From Adineta ricciae (Eukaryota; Rotifera; Eurotatoria; Adinetida; Adinetidae), in assembly GCA_905250025.1 (NCBI GenBank), contig CAJNOJ010000023.1:62001-126000 (forward strand): DNA of 64,000 bases, written 5' to 3'. Position numbers and translations under genes: made by a program. Position 1 is the first letter of the stretch; every line of letters starts with the position of its first letter. Shown in pieces: positions 1 through 12,404 of the stretch. The notes below the pieces were generated by a model. The model was given only the letters and a program-made list of their open reading frames with translations. It did not search any database and was not told the DNA's origin.

Positions 1-3000
1 CTTGTCATCGGGTTTCTTCACATGTTCATTCGATGCTTGATTGAGATTTTGATTCGAACTGCTGACAATTTCTGTTTGTACATCAACAAACGAGGAATCT
101 TTTAGTTTTGATATGTATAATTCATATTTCGAATGCTGTAATTTCTTCTCATCCATGGTTTGCGAGACGAGTGAGCTGAAGACGAGAAAATGTTTACCCA
201 TTTGTTGTGCTATGATCAAGATGATGTCCAAGCATTTAATTTGTAATTGCGTCGTATTACGGATAATACGCAAGAGTATTTGTAAAATAGCTGAAACGTA
301 ATCACTTAGAAAGACTTTGTCAGCTAATTGTTCGATGGTATCCAAAGCTTCTTGTCTCAATTTCATTGGATACATATGCGTTGAAGCAATGTCTAAGATA
401 GATGGTAGAACGACATTAAAATGCGGTTTTAGTGTTTTGCCGAATTTATTCAATGTTGAGAACATTTGCGACAAGATTAATTGTCTATCTTGCGTTTGAC
501 TGGGTGATAGATTTATTAAACTGATATTATTTGAATCAATGCGAAAGATTTTCATCACGAATGGTAATAATAAGTGAATATAATGACGAAATTCACTATC
601 TAAAGCAGCTGCTAACGATTCAATGGTTTGGATAAGTAAAATTTGTAGATCGTTATGCGTATCCCAGTAATCACGGATTAATTGTACGACATCATTCACG
701 TACGGCGTAATGGAACTCTTAATTGAAATGATAATAATGTTGATTTGTCGTACATAGGGAACTAAGTTTCGATCATCTGTATTGCGCACGACAGATAATA
801 AGCGCGGTAAGACAAGTGAAACGTATTGAGTACAAATGCTACCTAACCATTGAAGTATGATTGAAATAGCTTGAACAGCTTTCAGGTGTAATTGTGGACT
901 ATTTGGATCTTTAAGCACACGAAGGCAAACGTAGATAGCCATGGATGTGTAGAAATCATGTAAAGATTGAGCGCCAGATGCAACTAGGAGTTCATTGGAA
1001 GAGATTTCTATCGGATCTGGTTCACCCCGAACACGATGTGTTAAGGTAATGTCATTGACATCGAAGGATAGTGAACGCAGAGGATCATTACTTGACCGTA
1101 CATGGTATGGATCGATGGCACCGAGAAAGCCCAGTACTCGAATTGTTTCTCGACGAAACGGTGTTTCTTCAGACTTCAAAAATTGGAGGAGAACATCGAG
1201 TAAAATCGGATATTTTTGCAATGGTTCTATGACATAACAGCAACTTTCAACGATTTGTCCGATTGTCCATAGAGCGACTTCACGTTTACGATAATTTGAT
1301 GTGTCTTGCATCATATTGATTAGAATCGGAAAAAGGTCATGAATACGTTGATCGAGATCAATACCGCAAACTTGTGCTTGCTCACCAACAGTTCGAACTA
1401 AGGCAATCAATACATTCGAATGTTGTTCATGCTGTTTTATCAATGGTAACAGTGCCTAGAGGAAAAACGCGAAATTCATCAAACGACAATCAAACAAATT
1501 CAGACTAACTTGTGTGATGGATTGCATGTATGGTCGGACTATTCTCGGTGTATTGGCAATTAATTGTCCCAATAATCTCGATGCTTGTTCTTTTCCACTT
1601 AACGAACAGCCAATTTCTAATTCAGTTAACAATTGTAATAGAAGATGTCTTAATGGAGGCAAAACATATGCCGGATTAATATTTGATAAACGTCCAATTA
1701 AACTCAATGCTAACTCTCTGATTTCATGACATTCATCATGTACAGAGAAGAATAACAACTCTAATGCTTCGGATTTGGCAAGAAATTGTTTAAAATCATC
1801 TTGTAAAGTAAGAAATACGTTGTAGCGCACGTCAGGATCTAAATCAGTTACACCAATAGTTAGGATTCGTTGTGTTATCGAACCAATTTTAATTCGTAGT
1901 TTGTTCGCTGCTATCAGTGAACTTGTTGTGTTCGCACAGAGACTAGTTTGCGATGGTGGTACTAATAATTTTCTTAGCAGATGAGTTATCGTAATGATAG
2001 ATTCAATTCTAATTCGAACATTTTCATGTTCAATAAATCGTGAGTTCAATGTGTCGATAAAAAACGGTTCGATCGCTTGTGCTTCAAAATCGAATATTCT
2101 TAATGTTTGTAAAGCGATTAATATTGTATCATTTTGTTCATTCGTTAAAGTGGAACTATATGCGACAGGATTACATAAAATTGATCGAAGATTTTCTAAT
2201 AAACCTTGATGAATTTTACGTTTTGTCTCTGTTAGTATCAACGGCATGGAGCATAATTTGTCTAAACAGAATAGTAATGAATGATTTAAACCACAATGTA
2301 GTAGATATTCTAATAAAGTATCTAGACATTTTGATGCTTCAGGACCCGCTTCACCAATCATCGTTATACAAGCGAAAACGCTTGAATCAGGCGATGTATA
2401 ACGACATGGCAATAAACTATTCATAGATGATGGTTGTTGCGATTGCGATGAAGCTGTGGATAATTGATTTGAATTATTACGGCGATGAGAATGTGTCGAC
2501 GCTATGGAAGTGTTCGTTGATGAAATAGGAATAAACGTTTGTTTTATACATTCGAAAATCTTTGACATATCTCTCGTTAGTGGCGTTGTCGTTATTAACA
2601 AATCTGTATCAGTAGTTCGACTTGCTTTATCCGACAGAATCATTAAACCTAGCGCATGAAAGGCTAATTGTCGTTCTTTAAATTCGCGTGAATTGATACG
2701 TTCGAATATGAAAGTCATTGTCGCATCGACATACGGCTGATGGGAGAATAGCTTGTAGTTTAACGATGCTAGACGAGGTAAGATGCGAATTAAAACATTG
2801 GCAATCATCGATTTCGGTTGTTGACGATACTGGAATACTTGATTGCATATGGGAAGAAAGTTTTCTAACATTATTGAGCGCATTAGAGATGATTGTACTT
2901 GAATTTGTGATTGCTCTGGATTGTCGATGATATCCATTGGAGACAAGGGACCAGTGCGTTCAAATGTTAATGCAACACGAGAACGATGCACATCCTATAT

Positions 3001-4415
3001 GATAACTATCTACGTTCATTCCTGCGATATTACTTGCTCTTTTTCGTCTCCGACGACTCATCGTCACGCGTAACAACAAAAACAGACGAAAAAAGAAGAT
3101 CTTACTTTATAAGAAATCGGTTTGGGTTTAGGTGCGCTATATGGTTGAATTAAATCTTGACAAATATTCTGAAAAAATGCAAGCATTGATTGGGAAATTT
3201 GTGAATATGAGCTGTCTCACTTCGAATTTGACATCCGATACGCGTAGCAGTTCATTTAATAGTAGAAGTCCTCCATGGATACGATCTTCCTTCTGTGTAC
3301 TTTTGCTTTTGGATGAATCAACTGCCAAGCATTTCATAGCTTCTCTAAAAGCCATCTAAACAAGCAAAATTATGAACATTAAGCAATCTTTCTCATTCGT
3401 CACAAACATAGTATGCTTTCAGAAATGTATTTGATTCGGGATTAATCTGATTGTTCGCATTACTACTGGCTAGTTCTTGTCCTGTTGCCATTTCACTGGT
3501 ATTATTCTTTTGTTCTTCACGTTCACGGTCGATTAAAACAACTAAAGTTGCTTGCATTGTTTCAGCAAATGCTTCACGAATATATTGCTGAAAAATAAAT
3601 ATCGAACATTTTGCTTCTCTCCTTTCCTCTCTTCAATGCGATTTACTTTTGGATCTGTCATTGTACCAAAAAGTTGTTCGAAAAATTGTTCCACCGGTGT
3701 TATCAAATGGTAGTATCGGGATGGGGCAGCAAGTGCGATTTCTTTCAATATTGTTATGCCACTGTAACGTCTTGTTTCGTGTTTTTCATCTTTTGATATT
3801 CGCTCAAGGGCTTTGGGCACATCCAAGGAAAACTGGTCCATACTCATACGACCACAACCCTAGAAGTGTTATGTTTGATTTGATTAAGGGAAACGAGAGA
3901 GGAAAAGATGAAAATGAATTTACTTTAACTAGAATACAAGTGAGCTTGACGACAAGTTCGCATAAATTCGCGTCGACTGACATCTGTTTATAGCCGCGCA
4001 AGGTGGGTTCTAATTTATTGCTTAGTTCGGTATAAAAATTCTGACCGGCACATACAAAACATACTGCAAATAGATCGATTACAGTTTAACGAATGATTCA
4101 ATGATGAGAATACATACGAATAACAAGAAGTGCAGCACGATTTTCATTGATATCATTTGGATTACTCATTTTCTTACGAACAAACTCTTGCACGTGCTCT
4201 GCAATACTTGTTACAACATCCGAAGGTGCCTAAATCATTATTTCTGATGTTCACATTTTCCAGCAACAAGAATTTCTACTTACATCAGCATATTGGGCTA
4301 TGATACTCTCATACAGTTCATCGGTTGCTCGCCGTCGTGTTTCTTCATTTGAGCTCTGTAGACCTTCGACATAGTGATCCAAGAAGGTAGAGAAACGGTT
4401 ATCTGCCACAGACAT
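1..4415 (-). CDS. MTOR: mTOR serine/threonine kinase, N-terminal HEAT region (3' end outside window)
   Basis: This is the N-terminal part of the TOR kinase, the scaffold and catalytic subunit of TORC1/TORC2 that controls growth from the lysosome surface. Only the HEAT-repeat part is in the window; the FAT, FRB and kinase domains would lie beyond base 1. Reading leftwards, it starts at 4415 (MSVADNRF...), runs through several short exons and then two long ones (2995 to about 1508, and 1454 to 1). Diagnostic stretches include DRIHGGLLLLNELLR, ITIGVTDLDPDVRYNVFLTL, HEIRELALSLIGRLSNINPA and TPRIVRPYMQSIT, which track animal mTOR closely and in order. Introns follow GT-AG, for example 1455-1507. 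A consensus 3' splice site (TTTCTTCAG) ends 6 nt before the ATG. The PTCD2-like gene ends only about 204 nt upstream on the same strand. Family assignment is firm; exact exon edges in 3000-4250 are approximate. Confidence 0.92.
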
Positions 4416-4421
4416 ATTTAT

Positions 4422-4430
4422 CTGAAGAAA
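4422..4430 (-). promoter_or_regulatory. Candidate trans-splice acceptor of mTOR
   Basis: TTTCTTCAG ends 6 nt before the mTOR ATG, and no obvious upstream exon is seen. It could instead end a 5' UTR intron. Bdelloids use spliced-leader trans-splicing, so either reading is possible. Confidence 0.4.
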
Positions 4431-4619
4431 CAAACTTGTATAGTACCTTTTTTTCTACTACCAACAATATAGATTGTTAGAATAGCTTTTTTTTTCTTGT
4501 TATCAAAAACACACATTACACTAAGTTCATAATAAACAGCAAACGAAAGAAAACAAACGAAAAGCTATGCTTGTGTGAGCAATGTGTATGAATAGCCTAA
4601 AGAAATTTTCATTGGACAA

Positions 4620-6806
4620 TTATTGACGATTCGCACGTTCCCATGGACTTTGTTCTTGTGTTGGATTTTCTTCATTCGTTGAACGAGTTCGTCTTGGTGA
4701 TTGTGTGGCATTGACATCATCTTCGGCAGCTCGTGGTGATCCACTCGAACGTTGAGATATTGATGTTGCGCTTCCACTACGCCGTGGGGATGGAAAATCA
4801 TCATTGTTACGGTTTAAACGTTCGAACGATTGATTTTGTTGTTGGCGGCGACCATCTTGTCGGGAGAGATCATTGAACGACGATGTTCGATTACGAGATG
4901 GAAAACGATCATTGTTGTTATTACGTTGATAACCATCTACGTAAGAATTTTGGGAGCTAAACTCAAGAATGTAATCGATTGTCATAGTTGAAAGATACGA
5001 CATACCGACGATCGTAGCCGTAATCTTGTCTTTGGAATCTGTTATCCCCAGATCGGTTTTGTCGGGAAAATCCACCCATATCTCCTTGTCTGAAATTGTT
5101 AAATCCTTGGTTGAATCCTCCGCGATCACGCTAAAAAATAACATTTCAAATATACGAATATTTGATGGTTTTTATCGATCATTACGAAATTTCCGACTGT
5201 TCTTTGGAAACTATTACGGATATTTTGTGTCGAATTGAATCGGTTTTGACCAGTTCGACGACTATAGTATATAAATGAGACACTATTTTGTGTATTATAA
5301 AGAATCGACTTACTTGATTGGCTCACTGAGATATTCAGGTAAATCGACGGTTGATAGACGATTGTTCTTCAAGACAGATTTCGATAATTCTTCGAATCGG
5401 TTCAAAAGACTTTCATCCTTCGTTTTCTCTACCGCTGTTCGAATATGTCTCATCTAGTGTGCGAACCAAACCGAAATCGATTTCTTTTTCTGGCATCAAA
5501 TACTCACCACAAGTGGAAAAACGCGTCGTCGATCATTGATAGCTGGCGTTTGTTCAGCAAGTAAGTGAACAACATTAATTGCTTCTTCCACTCGACCCAT
5601 GTCAGCGTAGCAAATAGCCTGAAAAACAGCGAGTAGACGATGCGAAAACTCGATCTCAAATCCTACTCGAATATTTTGTACTGTAGCTAAGTTTTGTGCT
5701 CGGATAGTGCCTAACACTTCCATGGCAAATGATGGATCACCTTGTTGAATACCCAACAAAGCCGTCATCGTTGCTGCACGTGAATTTATGTTTGTATCAC
5801 GTTCCTTTACTTTGGAAATTAATTCTTTCGCTTTGGCCAACGATTGTTGGGTGTTCTAAAGTTTCAGTAAATAAAATATGGAATTGACAACGTCGGATGA
5901 ATCTTACTTGACGGTATAATCCTTCAATAGCTAACATGACAACATCGGATGGAAAAGCTCGTCCGCTGCTTGTGTTAAAACCTCGTTGTGAACCGTATTC
6001 AAAGACTTTGATGGCATCATCGTAACGTTTGTCTTCAATTAACTTGTTCATCAATACAAGTGCTGATGCCGAGTCATTGAAAACGTTTTTTAAACTCTAT
6101 TCATATAGAAACGAATCGATGAATTTTCCATGAGAAGAAAAGAAAACAGATGTTTGTCTTACCTCATCCAAGTATAATTGTAAAGCAAGATCAGTTTTAT
6201 TCTGTGTATAGAGTAAACGCATAACAGGTGAACCAAAATGATAATCACTGAATTTAGTTTTATTTGTGCTGTATCTATATCACAATCACGAATTCAAATA
6301 GAAAAGTTTCTCAAATCAGTATGTGTCTCACTTTTTCAATGCTTGAATGACACCATTGATCTCATCATCATTGTTAGCAGTCATAATCATATTACGTAAA
6401 TCTTCAGTAAACACCTGAGAATCTGCTTGACCAATTGATTCAAGGAAACGTTTTTTGAATCCATCTAAATTTCATCCGAATGAAAACTACCAGAACACAA
6501 AAAAAAACAAATTACCAAGCGATGGTGCATAACGAGAAGCATGCTGTTCGCGAGATGATTTGAAACTGTCAATACCAATGCCTGAACTGGAAAATATCGT
6601 TCGCAATTGCATGTGAAGATTTCCACATGATGCACCTAGGCGAAGAGAAATAAACTGAGTAGCAAAATATCATCAGACTGGATTTAATGTATAGACACGA
6701 TTTGCTATTTAAGTTGTCTTGTCATGTTAGAATGGATGGATTCTATATTTGATCGAAACTTACGATTAGCAGTGAGTAGAGCAACGCGTCGAATGATATC
6801 AGCCAT
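4620..6806 (-). CDS. PTCD2: PTCD2-like mitochondrial pentatricopeptide protein with RG/N-rich tail
   Basis: This resembles pentatricopeptide repeat protein 2, a mitochondrial RNA-binding protein that in mammals supports processing of cytochrome b transcripts. It starts at 6806 (MADIIRRVALLTAN), with a CTAG acceptor abutting the ATG. About nine exons are joined by introns of 50-65 bp. The core reads like PTCD2: an FGSPVMRLLYTQNKTDLALQ helix pair, then KNVFNDSASALVLMNKLIE and DKRYDDAIKVFEYGSQRGF, then helical repeats around AKELISKVKERD and ICYADMGRVEEAINVVHLL. After the repeats (from about 5130 down to 4620) comes a tail of about 130 residues rich in Arg, Asn, Gln, Gly and Ser (RDRGGFNQGFNNFRQGDMGG, then many NNN, QQQ and SPRR runs). 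I do not recall this tail in vertebrate PTCD2. Family call is moderate; another PPR-like helical protein is the alternative. Confidence 0.65.
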
Positions 6807-7550
6807 CTAGAATAGAAAATGAAATGCTTGCACTGATTATCTAATCTTCATCAATGAATCATGAAGATAATAGAATAGAAATATTCCATGTTCTAATTGA
6901 AAAACCGAACTAAATCGTTGTTATTCAATGAGATAAGAGATCAGTTGGTGGAAGATGTGAATTGAGTTTTACAAAATACGAGATCATCGCTCGAAATGAT
7001 AGATTAGAATAGAAGTCGACATATTTATTGTAGAAAATAAGAAAAACAATTCCGATATAGATGCAGAATTTTATGGATTAGAAAAAGCGTTTTTTATTGG
7101 AGAGAGGCGCTCATCTAGTTGCTCAATATTTACCGTTGACTATTTCAGAGAAAATTCCAAATGGTAAAAACAGAGTTAATAGACAAGACTTTTCTTGTAA
7201 ACAATTACGTACTTCATAAAAATGCTTATAGATGTCGCTTTTCGGTTCAGAATCAATAAATGAATGGGTTCGTTCGTGATGCAATACGCAAGAGCCTATT
7301 GGAAAATAGACTGCAGCTGAATATCTTCCTATCTGCTCAGTGGCATCCTAGTAATGGCATTGTCAATTATTTGTTTGATAAGTTCGTCGTTTTTGTGTGT
7401 TGATTTATTAAAAATCGGAAGGGGAACAAACATCGAGGATGAACATGCATAGCGGATCTGTTCTACTAGGAAAGCAAAGTTTAGAAAAAAGGATAGCAAC
7501 TTTCTCATTCTAATCAAATATGAAGTGCAAAAGATTCAGGGAAGCACTAA
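6807..7550. other. Intergenic region between PTCD2-like and GYS genes
   Basis: About 740 AT-rich bases lie between two minus-strand genes. A 62-codon minus-strand open frame at 7329-7517 has no recognisable features and is probably chance. Just upstream of the PTCD2-like start is a TTTCTATTCTAG acceptor-like sequence (6807-6818), a candidate trans-splice or 5' UTR intron acceptor. Confidence 0.5.
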
Positions 7551-10500
7551 TTATGACTGTTGTTTTCCGTCTGTCGTCGTCACGTTCTGTTTATCGCCAA
7601 AAGGGGTAGAGAACGCTGTCGTCTGACCACTTGTTGGTTCAAATGAACAAATATTGCCCGAGCTACCCGATTGGTGTAGAACATCAGGTGCAGAGAAATC
7701 TTGTTGAGTTGATATGGATGCTTTTCGGTCCATGTGAGGCTCTTGCCTTTGACCATCATGTGCATCACTGAATGCGCCATGGTCGGGCAAACCGAAGTCG
7801 ACTTTTTCATCAACTTTCTTCGTTGGATTTGCAGGCGGTGCAGTTGGTTGGTTTTCTTTTCCAAGAGTGATTTGGCTGACTTCATCATCAGCGGCAGATG
7901 TTAAAGTTGGCTCATCATCAGCAGCAGCTGAGGCATTGGCAGCGGCAACAGCGGCTGCTCGAAACTGTTTGTCCAAGGAAAGATGAGTGGCCGATGCCGG
8001 ACGAGGAAATGATGGTCGATATGTTTGATCATTGACTTTCTAACGAGAGAAAAGACACAAAATGAAGATGTGAAAATTCATCCTGAGTAAGGAAACTTAC
8101 TTGATCAGTGGATGTTTGTGGTGTTTGATGTTCCTCATCTTCATCACTACCTTCATCGTCATGATCAGGAGGTGCAGGAGTTGATGAACGAGATACAGCC
8201 GGAGTTGATTGATTGGACAATGATTCATTTGTCTAAAAATGATTGTTCTATTGCAACATTGATCTCATAAAAGAAAGAATTTTTCTATACAAATCTAAGC
8301 ATTTCATCTTCGATTTCAGGGTGAATTCGTGTTAAAGCCATTTGACGAGCACGATGATAATACTAGAAAAGGAATTATACAAAAAAACTGAGATATGTTG
8401 TTTCCCTTGAAACTTACGATTCCCAATGTATTCCAATCCAATAGTTCACTCAATCTTTCTGTACGGTTTCGTAAAATGATTCGCTGCCGTCTTGTTAATC
8501 TCGTAAAATCAAACATATACTAAAACATGTCAAGAATTTTCCTGGAGATTAGCTTCGTGATTCTTCGCAACTCAGTTCTACCTGTGCCAGCTGTCGAACT
8601 GATTCCTCTGCACTTTTGAATCTTCGATCAACAACATATATACCGTATGTTTGCGGCTCATTAACATGTTCTTCCATAAAGCAACCGAAACCACTTAAAT
8701 TGGTCGAAATATTAGGCACACCCAGAACTGTGCATTCAGCTGGCGTATAACCCCAAGGTTCATAGTAGGATGGAAACACACCCAAATGACATCCACGGAC
8801 AAATTCTTCGTAATCAAGTGGTAGCAATGGACTTGTTGAACGTAAAAATTCTGGATGAAAAATTACTTTAACACGATCCCAACGGTCGTTGAATAATCGG
8901 CAACGACGTAAAGCATTTAGAATCGGATCGCGATTGTCATCGTTAACGTTATGTGTACAAATGGGTGGTAAAGCTGACCGCTACAATGACGAAAAGATTG
9001 ACTTGGGAGAAGAAAAACACTCGAAAGTATACTTGTGAAGCGTAAATACACTTCTTAAGTTCAATGATGTCTCCAGGTTGTAAAATTTGTTCTCCCTTTG
9101 GAAGTTGACCTCTAAATGTACCCAAAACAATGACTAATCGTTACCATAAAGAACTCTTCTCGGATTACCTGAGACATATTTCATACAGTCGTTTGCCGAT
9201 GTCACTTTGTACATTCTGAACAGTGTCGCGAAGCATTTTAGCGACTGATTGGCCTCGCAAAGATTCAATATTGAAGTTATTGGTCGATGTCGGAAAGATT
9301 AGAAATGCAACAATAGTCATATCCGAACCCGCCGCCTAAGAAAAACATCCAATCGATCACTGTAAAGAACGCATTCGCTTACTTTTAGCATGTGATTCAA
9401 TCGAGCTAACGATTCAATGAACATATCAGCGCCTTTATTAGAAAATTCATATCGACCAGCAATAAAAAAGTACAATGTCTTGTCCAAATCAAAATCATAA
9501 TGTCTAAAATGCATACTGAAGTTTATTAGAAAATTAAATCGAATAACATACCCATAGAAATGGCCACGAACAAATGCATTGAGTTTTTCCTTATTCTGGG
9601 CGTGTAAGTTTTGAAATTCATGCAAAGCAGCAAAGACTTGAACGTTAAGCCCATTAGGAGTCAAGACATCTGATAAGATTCCTTTCGATATCGATACGCA
9701 TGAAGATAGTGTAGTTTACCTGGTTTTTTTCGTAGAAGATGCTCTGATTCTATGCCAGTAATTTTCGATACAGTTGTAAACACATGAGCACATGATGCAG
9801 CAGCACGTTCGATACAGTACCGATGGTAGATCTGACGATCTCCAGCTTCTTTATCTAGATTAAACTAAACATAAAACGAATGACGAAGATAATGACGTAT
9901 GAGATCTCTTCGTATGCATACGTAAGGTAAATGATTATAGAAATCTGTTGATCCAGCACATAAGTATCTTCCCAGAAGTGTTGCATGGGTCGTGAATATT
10001 AAAGCACAATCGTAACCACGAAGACGAGTCATTATTAAGCCAATACCAGTCAACCATTCATGAAAATGTGCAATAACGTAACTCTTCTGTCTTTGTTTAA
10101 CTTTATCGATGAACTAAACGAAAATATTCATAACATTTCGATGATATTTTGCCTAGATCTTACAATTCCAATGAACCAAAACACGCAGAAACCGAAGATC
10201 AAGGCATCATTCGATTCTCTATCATGATATGGTATGCCAATACGTGCGTGCTCAAAGAAGTCTCCTTTCCAACCGTCTAATCGAGAAGCCGCTGATCCGA
10301 TATCGAAAAGAACGACTTGTGGAAAACCTTCAATCAGCCAATTTCCAGTGATAACCTAAAAATAAACGAAAAGCACAATAGCAGTGATATTTCACAAAAT
10401 AGCTCGACTTTACATGAACACCATACTGTCTCATTTCATTGGCAGCTTCTCTAACAACATCGATTTTCGATTCACCAACTTCCACTTCAGTTTTCACAAA

Positions 10501-10789
10501 TGAATCATTGTATGGACCCAGACAAATATAATTATTTCCATATTCTTTTTTAGTTATCGGTACTTTCGAACGAATGACCGTATAAATTCCTCCAACTAGA
10601 CAAACAAATGAAGAGTTTCATTTTGAATATCATGCAAAAAGTACCTTTATTTGCTACTTCCCATGAAACTTCTAGAAGCCATTTGTTCAATTGATCAGCC
10701 ATTTCTCCATTATCCAGGTATTGATCAAAGTGAATGCCTTGGGAAGTTTTCAAGGATTTCGCAGCATTTTTTATCTTCGATTTTGACAT
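7551..10789 (-). CDS. GYS1: Glycogen [starch] synthase
   Basis: This is the animal-type UDP-glucose:glycogen glucosyltransferase (GT3), the chain-elongating enzyme of glycogen synthesis in the cytosol. It starts at 10789 ([12 protein letters not shown]), with about eleven exons and short introns. Landmarks in order: [20 protein letters not shown] near the N-terminus, [51 protein letters not shown], and the catalytic E-x7-E in [18 protein letters not shown]. The glucose-6-phosphate arginine cluster is intact ([20 protein letters not shown]). The C-terminal tail is Ser/Thr/Pro-rich with an acidic run ([13 protein letters not shown]), a PRPAS motif like mammalian phosphorylation site 3a, and Ala-rich stretches. 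The mammalian N-terminal phosphosites are not evident. A 16-bp palindrome lies about 105 bp upstream of the ATG. Confidence 0.95.
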
Positions 10790-11325
10790 CTTTCGATCAA
10801 GAAAAACACCGGGTTATGAATAAATATATCTATCAACTGATAATAAAATAAATAGACGACAAAAACGTTTTTTGATATGCGTGTGAAAATATAATTTCAC
10901 CTAGGTGAAACCTGTCGATATTCTACGGCGCGGCCGATGGTAAAAATGCAAAACAGGCAAAGGTAGATTCGAAATGAAAGTACATTCGACGATTCTACGC
11001 TACTAGTATTTCAGGGGTTATGAGTGCGTTTGTTTACTAGCTTAGCTGTGTACGCCCAGATTGAATGTAGGTGGCGCCATGTGCTGTTTATCAAGTTTAT
11101 CTATTATTTACCGTCTGTATAAAAATAGCTATCTTGTTCCTAAGAGGCGTGTTTAAAGTTAAATAAATCGTACAATGGCATAATTATTCGAATGAAATAT
11201 TCATTGCAAATCTAATTTTGAGACAAAAGATGCTTTTGACAGAAATAGAATGATGTTACAGTTCTGTTCCAGATACTTGTAAATCGATTTTGAAGTTTGA
11301 AAAACGGATATTTATATGACACCCA
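10790..11325. other. Intergenic region upstream of GYS
   Basis: About 540 bases without a supported gene. It should include the GYS promoter. The only structure I see is the perfect palindrome at 10895-10910. Confidence 0.5.
10895..10910. promoter_or_regulatory. 16-bp perfect palindrome upstream of GYS
   Basis: TTTCACCTAGGTGAAA reads the same on both strands and sits about 105 bp upstream of the GYS start codon. It resembles a contracted form of the palindromic T-box site, or an everted AGGTGA repeat. It is a candidate dimeric factor site; function is not shown. Confidence 0.35.
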
Positions 11326-11329
11326 CAGA

Positions 11330-12404
11330 TACAAACAGAACTAGATCCAGAATTCGTATTACGGAATAAAATACTGTCGTCGTCGATTGCATTTCATTAA
11401 TTGACGGATCAAACGGCGAAATATCGGACGATATTTCGGTGATAATATCACAAAGATCAGTGGCAACAACGATGATGAGTACGCGATAAACTAGAGACAA
11501 ATTTGTCAATTCGATCGAATGTAAGTCGAAGAAAGCATCAATACTAGTCGCGGTACATCAACTAAAACAAGAAAATAACAGGCAACGATAATATGTTGGT
11601 AGGCGCAAAGAACATAATTCAAATGTATGTAGACGGAATGATTTCGTTTCAACGTCATTCGGTGTTTTGTCAACGCGGTTATCCATATGAATGGCGAACA
11701 GAAATTGATCAGAAACGGTAGAAGAAATGAAATAAGATCTGTTAGACGTTCGTATTGATGCATGCATAAAGTCTTAGAAGTAATTATACAATAATTACGA
11801 TGCCAAATATATTCCAATTGACGATGAAATGGATAGTGAATCAAACGGATAGCATGATAGAATATTAAACACCCTCAACGAATTTCGCGACGCATTTACT
11901 CCCGATTTTATTGAATGATACGCCTTGTAAGATGACGATTGTTCGTTCTAACGTCACACATGCTGTTAACGATTCTTACAGCGAAGGAAGAACGATTTGA
12001 AAGTATTCTGAGAATATACAACTGCTTTCGATATGTTGTTGAGTCATTTCGAAGAAAACATGGCAGATGATTATGGTCAAATTCAGCTGACCGATAAGTG
12101 ATATCCATAAACGATAAATTCCACTTCCCATTTCGCGAACATTTGCTTGACAGAATGTTCCGAAGAAGAGAAGATTTAATAGAGTGCCAAGAAGGTATAC
12201 ACATAAGTGAATATTAAATGGTATCGAACCAATTAAACATAAAAATATTTGGTAGGATGAGACCGTCGAATATTGACAAATCGATCTATAGGAACAGAGC
12301 GAAAGATTCGAATGTTGAAAGGAATTAATTAAGCAGTCAGTCATTGTGATGAACTTCTTGCAGCGTTTGGAGAAAGACAGACTATGAATAGATTCACCAA
12401 GCAT
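11330..12404 (-). pseudogene. Degraded rhodopsin-like 7TM receptor
   Basis: The minus strand carries recognisable pieces of one 7TM receptor in the order of a typical intronless bdelloid receptor, broken by stops and at least one frameshift. Near 12300-11980 are two membrane segments (FNIHLCVYLLGTLLNLLFFG; ISLIGQLNLTIIICHVF). In the same frame after a TAA stop (11976-11978) follows ESLTACVTLERTIVILQGVSFNK, which matches the end of TM3 and loop 2. A further stop and a frame change follow. Another frame (11844-11506) holds the TM5-TM6 part (SFLLPFLINFCSPFIWITAL, then HIIVACYFLVLVDVPRLVLM). After two more stops comes a TM7-like stretch (FIAYSSSLLPLIFVILSPKY). Splicing does not obviously rescue it. 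I infer a pseudogene; the ligand class is unknown. Confidence 0.6.

Noticed and set aside
2079..2426. Plus-strand open frame of 115 codons
   Set aside because: It is antisense to a long, well-matched mTOR exon and has no recognisable content.
3649..3993. Plus-strand open frame of 114 codons
   Set aside because: It overlaps mTOR exons and an intron on the other strand; no domain seen.
48..4415. Possibility that the HEAT-repeat gene at the left edge is another PIKK (ATM, ATR) or an importin
   Set aside because: Blocks such as GVTDLDPDVRY, EIRELALSLIGRLSNINPA and RIVRPYM are mTOR-specific in order and spacing.
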